A stretch of 64,000 nt of DNA, from contig NZ_JASVWB010000002.1 in assembly GCF_030287445.1 (NCBI RefSeq), positions 5,394,001-5,458,000 on the forward strand, written 5' to 3'. Under the pieces are notes generated by a model. That model ran no database searches. It worked only from the letters and a program-made list of their open reading frames with translations, and was not told the DNA's origin. Source of the stretch: Streptomyces sp. ALI-76-A. GTDB taxonomy: Bacteria > Actinomycetota > Actinomycetes > Streptomycetales > Streptomycetaceae. Of this stretch, positions 57,104 through 64,000 are shown piece after piece. The position numbers and the translations under genes are program-made. The stretch's first letter is position 1. Each line of letters opens with the position of its first letter.

Positions 57104-59058
57104 TGGCAACGGTCACCGCTCCCGTCCCCCGTATCTCCCTCCCCGGTTTCCTCAGGCACCGCGCGGTCGCCAAGCTCGCGCTGCTGGCGCTGGCCGCCGC
57201 GATCCTCGTACCGCTGGCTAACGCCCGCTGGGCGAGCGGCAGCTGGCCCGGCGCGCTCACCGTCGACCTCACCGAGCCGCTGTCCAGGACCAGCGACTGG
57301 ATCATCGACCACCGCGACAGCCACCCGCTGTTCCTCTACTTCTTCGGCTACGTCAGCAACGCGGTCGTGCTCTCCGTGCGCGCCGTGTACCTGGTGCTGC
57401 TCGGCATCGGCTGGGCCGGGGTCACCGCCGTCGCCGGGCTGGTCGCCTGGCGGGCCGCCGGGGTCCGGATGGCCCTCGGCACCGGTGCCGCGTTCCTGGC
57501 CTGCGGCCTGCTCGGCATGTGGGTGCCGACCATGCAGACGCTCGCGCTGATGGCCGTGGCCGTGCTCACGTCGGTCGTCGTGGGCGCACTGCTGGGGCTC
57601 GCCGCCGGGCTGTCCGACCGGATGGACCGCGTCCTGCGGCCGGTCCTGGACACCATGCAGGTGCTGCCCGCGTTCGCCTACCTCCTGCCCGTGGTCCTGG
57701 TCTTCGGCATCGGCGTCCCCGCGGCCGTTCTCGCCACCGTCGTCTACGCCGCCCCGCCGATGGCCCGCCTCACCGCGCTCGGCCTGCGCGGCGCCGACAA
57801 GGAGGTGCTGGAAGCGGTCGAGTCACTCGGCTCCACCGCCCGCCAGCGGCTGCTGACCGCCCGTATCCCGCTGGCCCGCAAGGAACTCCTGCTCGGCCTC
57901 AACCAGACGATCATGATGGCGCTGTCCATGGCGGTCATCGCGTCGGTGATCGGCGCCGGCGGCCTCGGTGACCGCGTCTACCAGGCGCTGGCCTCGGTCG
58001 ACGTGGGCGCCGCGCTCGCCGCCGGAATCCCGATCGTGCTCCTCGCGGTCGTCCTGGACCGGATCACCGGCGCCGCCGGAGACGGTGCCGCGGACTCCGG
58101 GCGCACCCCGCGCCAGGGGCGCCTGGCGTGGGCGTACGCGCTCGGCGCCGCCGTCGCCGTGGCGGTGGCCGGACGTCTGGCGGGCCGTCTCGACTGGCCC
58201 GACGCGTGGACGCTGAACATCGCCGAGCCGGTCAACCGGGCCGTCGACTGGATGACCGCCCACCTGTACTCCGGCGTCCCGGTCGTGGGCGGCACCGCCG
58301 ACTGGGCGGGCCACTTCACCACCTGGGTCCTCGACCCGATCCGGGACGGCCTGCAAGGGCTGCCCTGGTGGTCGGTGCTGCTGATCGTCGCCACCCTCGC
58401 CTGGCTGATCGGCACCTGGCGCACCGCGCTCACCGCCGTCCTCGCGATGGCCGCGATCGGTGTGCTCGGCGTGTGGAAGCCGTCCCTGGACACGCTGTCC
58501 CAGGTCCTGGCGGCGGTCGCCGTCACCCTCGTCCTGGGCCTCGCGACCGGCATCGTGGCGGCCCGCAACGAGCGCTTCGAGAGGGTGCTGCGGCCCGTCC
58601 TGGACGTCTGCCAGACCATGCCGCAGTTCGTGTACCTGATCCCGGTCGTCGCCCTGTTCGGCGTGGGCCGCGCCCCGGCCGTGGCCGCCGCCGTGGTCTA
58701 CGCGCTGCCCGCCGTCGTCCGCATCACCACGCAGGGCCTGCGCCAGGTCGACCCGGCCGCCATGGAGTCGGCGCGCTCGCTCGGCGCCACCAGCGGCCAG
58801 CAGTTGCGGCAGGTCCAGCTCCCGCTCGCCCGCCCCGCCCTGCTGCTCGCCGTCAACCAGGGCGTCGTCCTGGTCCTCGCCGTCGTCATCATCGGCGGCC
58901 TGGTCGGCGGCGGGGCGCTCGGCTACGACGTCGTCTTCGGCCTCGCCCAGGGCGACCTGGCGACCGGTCTGGTGGCCGGCGCGGCGATCGTCTGCCTCGG
59001 CCTGATGCTCGACCGGGTGACCCAGCCGACGGAACGCCGCCCGAAGAAGGGAGCGTGA
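57103..59058 (+). CDS. Glycine betaine ABC transporter permease, tandemly duplicated
   Basis: 651 residues from ATG 57103 (TGATG overlap, GGAGG upstream). Two complete ProW-like halves are fused. Each has an extracellular lead-in (ADPLSRTSDWIIDH-like TEPLSRTSDWII; AEPVNRAVDWMTAH), a TMD block and an EAA loop: VLEAVESLGSTARQRL in the first half, AMESARSLGATSGQQL in the second. Each half also has a conserved VLDTMQVLPAFAYLLPVV / VLDVCQTMPQFVYLIPVV segment. A single chain can thus form the whole channel. Typical ProW is about half this length. Confidence 0.92.
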   Translation: MATVTAPVPRISLPGFLRHRAVAKLALLALAAAILVPLANARWASGSWPGALTVDLTEPLSRTSDWIIDHRDSHPLFLYFFGYVSNAVVLSVRAVYLVLLGIGWAGVTAVAGLVAWRAAGVRMALGTGAAFLACGLLGMWVPTMQTLALMAVAVLTSVVVGALLGLAAGLSDRMDRVLRPVLDTMQVLPAFAYLLPVVLVFGIGVPAAVLATVVYAAPPMARLTALGLRGADKEVLEAVESLGSTARQRLLTARIPLARKELLLGLNQTIMMALSMAVIASVIGAGGLGDRVYQALASVDVGAALAAGIPIVLLAVVLDRITGAAGDGAADSGRTPRQGRLAWAYALGAAVAVAVAGRLAGRLDWPDAWTLNIAEPVNRAVDWMTAHLYSGVPVVGGTADWAGHFTTWVLDPIRDGLQGLPWWSVLLIVATLAWLIGTWRTALTAVLAMAAIGVLGVWKPSLDTLSQVLAAVAVTLVLGLATGIVAARNERFERVLRPVLDVCQTMPQFVYLIPVVALFGVGRAPAVAAAVVYALPAVVRITTQGLRQVDPAAMESARSLGATSGQQLRQVQLPLARPALLLAVNQGVVLVLAVVIIGGLVGGGALGYDVVFGLAQGDLATGLVAGAAIVCLGLMLDRVTQPTERRPKKGA

Positions 59059-59059
59059 C

Positions 59060-60007
59060 ATGCGAGTCCGTACGACTGCCGCAGCGGGCGCGCTGTTGCT
59101 GCTGACCGGGTGCGGCGCCGCCGACATGACCCAGCAGGCCTCGCCGTTCGCGGGCGCCCAGGGCGCGCGGACCGTGACCCTGTCCACCCAGTCCTGGGTG
59201 GGCGCGCAGGCCAACGTCGCCGTCGCGCAGTACCTCCTGGAGCACGAGCTCGGCTACCGCGTCGACACCGTCCAGGTCGACGAGGTGCCCGCCTGGGACG
59301 CGCTCAGCCAGGGCCGGGTCGACGCGATCCTGGAGGACTGGGGCCACCCGGAGCAGGAACAGCGCTACGTCACCGACAAGAAGACGATCACCCGGGCCGG
59401 CGACCTCGGCGTGACCGGGCACATCGGCTGGTACGTCCCGACGTACTTCGCCAAGCAGCACCCGGACGTCACGAACTGGAAGAACCTCAACAAGTACGCC
59501 GACCGGTTCCGCACCGCGGAGAGCGGCGGCAAGGGCCAGCTGATGGACGGCTCGCCGTCCTACGTCACCAACGACCAGGCGCTGGTGAAGAACCTGAAGC
59601 TGGACTACCAGGTGGTCTTCGCCGGTTCGGAAGCCGCCCAGATCACGCAGATGCAGCAGTTCGCGAAGGAGAAGAAGCCCTTCCTCACGTACTGGTACTC
59701 CCCACAGTGGCTCTTCAAGAAGATCCCCATGACGGAGGTGAAGCTGCCCGCCTACAAGGAGGGCTGCGACGCCGATCCGGAGAAGGTCGCCTGCGCCTAT
59801 CCGCACACCCCGCTTCAGAAGTACCTGAACACGGACTTCGCGAAGAGCGGCGGCAAGGCGGCGGCCCTGCTGAAGAAGTTCAGGTGGACGACCGAGGACC
59901 AGAACGAGGTCTCCCTGATGATCGCCGACCAGAAGCTGTCACCGGAGGAGGCGGCGAAGAAGTGGGTGGACGGCCACGAGTCCACCTGGAGGACGTGGCT
60001 GTCCTGA
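59060..60007 (+). CDS. Glycine betaine-binding lipoprotein
   Basis: 315 residues from ATG 59060, two bases after the permease stop. The lipobox LLLLTGCGAA predicts lipidation at Cys18. The OpuAC-like fold begins VTLSTQSWVGAQANVAVAQYLL and continues DAILEDWGHPEQEQRY, GHIGWYVPTYF, MDGSPSYVTNDQAL and FLTYWYSPQWLFKK. The aromatic Trp/Tyr residues are the kind that cage a quaternary ammonium group. It delivers substrate to the duplicated permease. It is the last gene of the operon and ends 34 bp from a convergent stop. Confidence 0.93.
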   Translation: MRVRTTAAAGALLLLTGCGAADMTQQASPFAGAQGARTVTLSTQSWVGAQANVAVAQYLLEHELGYRVDTVQVDEVPAWDALSQGRVDAILEDWGHPEQEQRYVTDKKTITRAGDLGVTGHIGWYVPTYFAKQHPDVTNWKNLNKYADRFRTAESGGKGQLMDGSPSYVTNDQALVKNLKLDYQVVFAGSEAAQITQMQQFAKEKKPFLTYWYSPQWLFKKIPMTEVKLPAYKEGCDADPEKVACAYPHTPLQKYLNTDFAKSGGKAAALLKKFRWTTEDQNEVSLMIADQKLSPEEAAKKWVDGHESTWRTWLS

Positions 60008-60041
60008 CCCGCCGGGAGTGCTCCGTACGGCATCCCCGGCG

Positions 60042-60785
60042 TCAGCCGCGCGGCGAACTCGTCGAGTGCCGCAGCTGTGCGGCGATCTCCTCGAGGGCCG
60101 CCGTGGCCCGGCGTTGCAGCCCGGGTCCGAACGTGACGCGGGTGGCCCCGAGTTCACCGAGCGCGGTGGGCGAGGGGCCCTCGCCGTCCAGCGTGGCGAA
60201 CACGTTCAGCGGGCCCTGGATCCCGGACCGCAGCAGCGGCAGCACGGTCGTCGGGGCGCCGATCGGATAGACGCAGTCGGCGCCCGCGGCGACGTACAGC
60301 GCGGCCCGCTCGATGGTCTGTCCGGGGTCGGTGACGCCACGGACGAAGGTGTCGATCCGCGCGTTCACGAACAGCCCGTCGGCGGCCACGGACCGCACCT
60401 CGGCCAGCCAGTCGGCGTGGGCCCGCGGGTCCTTGAGGACGCCTTGGTCGGAGTCCTCCAGGTTGCAGCCCACGGCACCCGCCTCCCACAGCCGCTCGAC
60501 CAGCTCCTTCGGCGGCAGGCCGTATCCGCCCTCCACATCGGCCGACACGGGCACGTCCACCGCCCGGGTGATCCGGGCGACCGCCGCGAACATCTCGTCG
60601 GCCGGGGTCGCCCCGTCCTCGTACCCGAGCGAGGCGGCGACGCCCGCGCTGGGCGTGGCGAGTGCCGGGAAACCCGCCTCGGCGCACGCCCGGGCACTGG
60701 CCGCGTCCCACGGGCCGGGCAGGACGAGCGGGTCACCGGGGACCCGGCCGTGGTGCAGGGCCCGGAACGTCTCGGCCTTGTTCAT
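60042..60785 (-). CDS. Isocitrate lyase / PEP mutase family enzyme
   Basis: 247 residues from ATG 60785. The barrel motifs are LVLPGPWDAASARACAEAGFPALATPS, VPVSADVEGGYG with the metal-binding Asp and Glu, and GAVGCNLEDSD. The long KKCGH active-site loop of true isocitrate lyase is missing, which points to the short PEP-mutase/oxaloacetate-hydrolase/2-methylisocitrate-lyase-like subgroup. The substrate is unknown. It is convergent with the betaine operon and may share a regulator with the next minus-strand gene. Confidence 0.85.
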   Translation of the reverse strand: MNKAETFRALHHGRVPGDPLVLPGPWDAASARACAEAGFPALATPSAGVAASLGYEDGATPADEMFAAVARITRAVDVPVSADVEGGYGLPPKELVERLWEAGAVGCNLEDSDQGVLKDPRAHADWLAEVRSVAADGLFVNARIDTFVRGVTDPGQTIERAALYVAAGADCVYPIGAPTTVLPLLRSGIQGPLNVFATLDGEGPSPTALGELGATRVTFGPGLQRRATAALEEIAAQLRHSTSSPRG

Positions 60786-60879
60786 GGTGTGTGTCCCCCT
60801 GGCGGGATCCGGCGCGAGACAGCCGGTTCCAGTTGTTGACGGCGACGAGCAGGCAGGGTCATGTGCGGTGTCCGCGTGG

Positions 60880-61395
60880 TCACGTGTACTGCCCCGGCTC
60901 GTAGTGGCCCGGCACGAGCCGGCAGGTCACCCCGAACCGGTTCCACGCGTTGATCACCGTGATCGCGGCGATCAGCTGGGCCAGCTCGGGCTCCTCGAAG
61001 TGCTGGGCGGCCCGCTCGTACACGGCGTCCGGGACGAAGCCTTCCGTCAGGACGGTCACCGCCTCCGTCAGCGCCAGCGCCGCCAGCTCCTTCTCGGTGT
61101 AGAAGTGCTCCGACTCCTCCCAGGCGCTGAGCTGGACGATCCGTTCGACGCTCTCGCCGCCCGCGAGCGCGTCCTTGCTGTGCATGTCGACGCAGAGCGC
61201 GCAGCGGTTGATCTGCGAGGCGCGGATCTTCACCAGCTCCAGCAGTTTCGGATCCAGGCCCGTCCGGGCGGCCGCGTCCAGCCGGAGCATCGCCTTGAAG
61301 ACCTCGGGGGCGTGCTCGGCCCAGTTGAGCCGGGGGGTGTGCGCGGGGGCGTACTCCATGGACGCCGTGGCGGTGCCGCTGTTCGTCGTCGTCAT
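60880..61395 (-). CDS. Carboxymuconolactone decarboxylase family (AhpD-like) protein
   Basis: 171 residues from ATG 61395. The redox motif Cys-x-x-Cys is in QINRCALCVDMHSKDAL, followed by the conserved His, as in AhpD-type peroxidase partners. Also typical are FKAMLRLDAAARTGLDPKLLELVKIRAS (two parts) and AITVINAWNRFGV. It probably reduces peroxides through the CxxC pair. It is divergent from the MocR regulator across only 47 bp with a likely overlapping promoter (TAGGGT at 61402-61407 on its strand), which suggests MocR control. Confidence 0.9.
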   Translation of the reverse strand: MTTTNSGTATASMEYAPAHTPRLNWAEHAPEVFKAMLRLDAAARTGLDPKLLELVKIRASQINRCALCVDMHSKDALAGGESVERIVQLSAWEESEHFYTEKELAALALTEAVTVLTEGFVPDAVYERAAQHFEEPELAQLIAAITVINAWNRFGVTCRLVPGHYEPGQYT

Positions 61396-61442
61396 GTCCT
61401 CGACCCTAGGAGCGAAGCTGCCCAGGGGTATGGTCCACTTCC

Positions 61443-63233
61443 ATGCCGAAACCGTGGGCCACTCTGGGGGTCGACCTCCATCTCGAACCGAGCGGTCCGG
61501 GCCTGCGCCGGGGCCTGACCGCCGCCCTGCGCGAGGCCGTGCGCACCGGCCGCCTCGCCCCCGGCACCCGGCTGCCGTCCTCCCGCGCGCTCGCCGCCGA
61601 CCTGGGCGTCGCCCGCAACACGGTCGCCGACGCCTACGCCGACCTGGTCGCCGAGGGCTGGCTCACCGCCCGGCAGGGCTCGGGTACGAGCGTGGCGACG
61701 GGTCTGCCTGCCCCGCCTCCCGGGCTGTGGGGGAGCCCGCCTCCCGGGCCGTCGCGGTCGAGTCCGGCTTCGCGGGAGTGGGGGAGCGGGGCTTCCGGTT
61801 CGCGGGGGAGTTCGGCATCGGTGTCGCGGGAACGCCCGGTTTCCGGGGCGCGGGAACGCCCGGTTTCCGGGGCGTGGGGAACGCCTGCCCCCGGGTCGGT
61901 GGGGAGCCCGGCTTCCGGTGCGCGGGGAACGCCTGCTTCCGGGGAATGGGAAAACCCGGCTCTCGGGTCGCCGGCTTTCGGGTCGCGAGGAACGCCTGCT
62001 TCCGGGTCGGTGGGAAGCGGGGCTTCCGGTTCGCGGGGGCATTCGGCCTCCGGGCCGTGGGCGAGCCCGTCGGCCCGGTCGTCCGCGGGTCCGGCACCCG
62101 GTGGCCGGCCACCCGGTGGACAGCCACCCGGTGGACGGCCACCGTCCCGTCCGGCGTACGACCTCGTCCCCGGCTCTCCGGACCTGTCCGCCTTCCCTCG
62201 CACGGCCTGGCTCAAGGCGGCCCGCCGCGCGCTGGCGGTCGCCCCGTACGACGCCCTCGGCTACGGCGATCCGCGCGGCCGGGTGGAGCTGCGCACCGCT
62301 CTGGCCGGCTACCTGGCGCGGGCCCGGGGCGTGCGCACGCACCCGGACGGCATCGTGATCTGCTCCGGCTTCGCGCACGGGCTGATGCTGCTCGGCCAGG
62401 TGCTGCGGGAACGCGGGCTCACGACCCTGGCCGTGGAGTCGTACGGCCTCGACGCGCACTGGCAGCTGCTGGAACGGGCCGGGCTGCGCACGATGCCGCT
62501 GGGACTCGACGAACTCGGCACCCGCACCGACGAAGTGGGCGCCGAGGAGCGGGCCGTCCTCCTCACACCCGCCCACCAGTTCCCGATGGGCGGCGCCCTG
62601 CACCCCGACCGGCGGGCGGCAGTGGTGGACTGGGCGCGGCGCGGCGACGGACTGATCGTCGAGGACGACTACGACGGGGAGTTCCGCTACGACCGCCGGC
62701 CGGTGGGCGCCCTCCAGGGCCTCGACCCGGACCACGTCGTCTACCTGGGCACCGCCAGCAAGTCACTGGCCCCGGGCCTGCGTCTGGGCTGGCTGGTCGT
62801 GCCGCCGTCGCTCGCCGCGGAGGTCGTCGCCGCCAAGGGCGGCGTGGACTGGTCGTGCGGAGTGCTGGACCAGCTGACCCTGGCGGAGTTCATCACCTCC
62901 GGCGCCTACGACCGCCACGTCCGCTCGGCCCGCCTCCACTACCGGCGCCGCCGGGACACGCTGGTGGCGGCGCTCGCCCGGCGGGCCCCGCACATCCACG
63001 CCACCGGCATCGCGGCCGGCCTGCACGTGGTGCTGCGGCTCCCGCCGGGCACCGAACCGGCGGCCCTGCGGGCGGCGGCCTGGCAGGGGCTGGCGGTGCA
63101 CGGGCTGCACCGCTACCGGCACCCGGAGGCGACCGTGGAACGGCCGGACGCGCTGGTGGTGGGCTACGGAACCCCGCCCGACCACGCATGGTCGGCGGCG
63201 CTGGACGCACTGTGCGCGGCGCTCCCCGAGTAG
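61443..63233 (+). CDS. MocR-type regulator (GntR HTH fused to aminotransferase) with repeat-expanded linker
   Basis: 596 residues from ATG 61443. A GntR winged helix (10-78) shows TGRLAPGTRLPSSRALAADLGVARNTVADAYADLVAEGWL (parts). The linker (~85-235) is about 150 residues of Gly/Ser/Ala/Pro repeats such as GTPASG and GSGASG, where most MocR linkers are 30-60. The aminotransferase fold I domain follows, with Lys440 in GTASKSLAPGLRLGW as PLP anchor and VEDDYDGEFRYDRRPVGALQGLD (parts). MocR proteins usually control a divergent gene, here the AhpD-like one. TATGGT (61427-61432) may be its -10, making the mRNA leaderless. Confidence 0.9.
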   Translation: MPKPWATLGVDLHLEPSGPGLRRGLTAALREAVRTGRLAPGTRLPSSRALAADLGVARNTVADAYADLVAEGWLTARQGSGTSVATGLPAPPPGLWGSPPPGPSRSSPASREWGSGASGSRGSSASVSRERPVSGARERPVSGAWGTPAPGSVGSPASGARGTPASGEWENPALGSPAFGSRGTPASGSVGSGASGSRGHSASGPWASPSARSSAGPAPGGRPPGGQPPGGRPPSRPAYDLVPGSPDLSAFPRTAWLKAARRALAVAPYDALGYGDPRGRVELRTALAGYLARARGVRTHPDGIVICSGFAHGLMLLGQVLRERGLTTLAVESYGLDAHWQLLERAGLRTMPLGLDELGTRTDEVGAEERAVLLTPAHQFPMGGALHPDRRAAVVDWARRGDGLIVEDDYDGEFRYDRRPVGALQGLDPDHVVYLGTASKSLAPGLRLGWLVVPPSLAAEVVAAKGGVDWSCGVLDQLTLAEFITSGAYDRHVRSARLHYRRRRDTLVAALARRAPHIHATGIAAGLHVVLRLPPGTEPAALRAAAWQGLAVHGLHRYRHPEATVERPDALVVGYGTPPDHAWSAALDALCAALPE

Positions 63234-63286
63234 CCGGTCGGCCACCGGACACGAAGTGCCCGCCGGGGGAGGGGGAGCACACGGCC

Positions 63287-63610
63287 CCTCCGTGACCGGG
63301 TACCCGGCACACCCTCCGGGACCGGGCACCCGGCGCGCCCTCCGGGACCGGGCACCCGGCGCGCCCTCCGGGACCAGGCACCCGGCGCGCCCTTTGGGAT
63401 CAGGCACCTGGCGCGCGCCCTCCGGGACCGGCACCTGGCGCGCGCCCTCCGGGACCGGCACCGCACCCTCCGGGACCAGGCACCCGGCGCGCCCTCCGGG
63501 ACCGGGCACCTGGCGTCTCCGGGACCAGGCACCCGGCGCACCGGCACCGCACCCTCCGGGACCAGGCACCTGGCGCGCGCCCTCCGGGACCGACACCCCG
63601 CACCCTCCGC
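63287..63610. repeat. Imperfect ~26-bp tandem repeat array (about 12 units)
   Basis: Units start CCCTCCGGGACC and continue GGGCACCCGGCGCG, with lengths of 21-36 bases and scattered substitutions. The unit contains CCGGG-CA-CCCGG and GGCGCGCC, so each can fold on itself. The array fills most of the 443-bp gap between the MocR and rocD stops. The sequence is open in several frames on both strands, a consequence of repeat and GC content rather than a gene. Confidence 0.88.
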
Positions 63611-63676
63611 GCTCCCGCCCCGGCTGGGCATGCCGCCCAAGCGGCGTCTCCCGCGCCCGCCGGGCCGGGCACCGTC

Positions 63677-64000
63677 TCAGCTGCCCCCTGCCACCCCGTT
63701 CCCGGGCACGTCCAGGACGGCACGCAGCTGGTCGAGTCCCCAGTCCAGGTCCTCCTTGGAGACGACCAGGGGCGGCGCGATCCGGAGCGTCGGTCCCCGC
63801 GTGTCCTTCACCAGCACACCCCGCTCCATCAGCCTCTCGGACACCTCCCGGCCCGTGCCGTGCTCCGGAGCGATGTCGACACCCGCCCACAGCCCGCGCC
63901 CCCGCACCGCCGTCAGGCGGCCCGTGCCGGCCAGCACCCTCAGCTCCCGCAGCAGATGGTCGCCCAGCTCCGCGGCCCGCGCCTGGTACTCGCCCGAGCG
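63677..64000 (-). CDS. rocD: Ornithine aminotransferase, C-terminal part
   Basis: The last ~107 residues of a class III aminotransferase. It includes LTAVRGRGLWAGVDIAPE, LMERGVLVKDTRGPTLRIAP and VSKEDLDWGLDQLRAVL. The combination GVLVKDTRGPTLRIAPPLV is characteristic of ornithine-oxo-acid transaminase (ornithine to glutamate semialdehyde). The start lies beyond the window edge. The reading frame is open to base 64000. Confidence 0.85.
   Translation of the reverse strand, partial: RSGEYQARAAELGDHLLRELRVLAGTGRLTAVRGRGLWAGVDIAPEHGTGREVSERLMERGVLVKDTRGPTLRIAPPLVVSKEDLDWGLDQLRAVLDVPGNGVAGGS

Noticed and set aside
63287..63610. CRISPR array
   Set aside because: Units are contiguous and variable in length with no unique spacers, and no cas genes are nearby.

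Overview
This window is chromosomal DNA from a Streptomyces or a very close relative. The evidence is uniformly very high GC with strong third-position GC, GTG and TTG starts, and the order sucC-sucD ... perM-like gene-purN-purH ... folD-DUF3017 ... mdh. That order matches my recollection of the core chromosome of S. coelicolor, and part of it (sucCD, perM, purN, purH) matches mycobacteria. I see no tRNA, rRNA, prophage, insertion sequence or CRISPR array.

Left part (1-17 kb): the 3' end of guaA, a PPOX-type flavin/F420 protein, a class II aldolase, a DUF4429 protein, membrane proteins including a DoxX member, and an envelope-stress block. That block has a PspC/LiaF-like protein and a small partner on the minus strand, opposite a PspC-fused sensor kinase and a LuxR-type response regulator. 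Three cell-wall hydrolases (two NlpC/P60 and one M23) surround pcrA. One NlpC/P60 gene carries a recognisable c-di-AMP (ydaO-type) riboswitch. pcrA has a RecA-NDp/PafBC-type DNA-damage promoter.

Middle (17-37 kb): a lipase-like hydrolase, the B12-binding small subunit of isobutyryl-CoA mutase (icmB), and a divergent six-gene cluster. The cluster contains DUF5691 and SWIM-zinc proteins on the minus strand, and a MoxR AAA ATPase, a DUF5682 protein, a 50-residue peptide and a VWA protein on the plus strand. Its shared control region holds two oppositely oriented TTGTCAGTG damage-promoter elements in a perfect 12-bp inverted repeat. Next come two secreted low-complexity proteins (the first with an apparent frameshift), sucCD behind a CRP-like site, an unusual XRE-HTH/ECF-sigma/membrane fusion, and the PerM-like multi-pass protein.

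Right part (37-64 kb): purN-purH; a membrane Ser/Thr kinase carrying an extracellular lytic-transglycosylase-like domain; folD-DUF3017; an HTH/DUF2690 membrane regulator; mdh with a palindromic operator; a MarR-GNAT fusion with a perfect palindrome just before its start; and three plus-strand genes, two of which share an NISGG...STFA.GSHA motif. After these comes a complete choline-to-betaine operon (betB, betA) joined to a glycine-betaine ABC importer. The window ends with a PEP-mutase/ICL-family enzyme, an AhpD-like protein, a MocR regulator with a repeat-expanded linker, a roughly 26-nt repeat array and the 3' end of rocD.

The most interesting unit is the damage-promoter-controlled MoxR/VWA/SWIM/DUF5691/DUF5682 cluster with its coupled micro-ORF. 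The kinase-SLT fusion and the XRE-sigma fusion come next.
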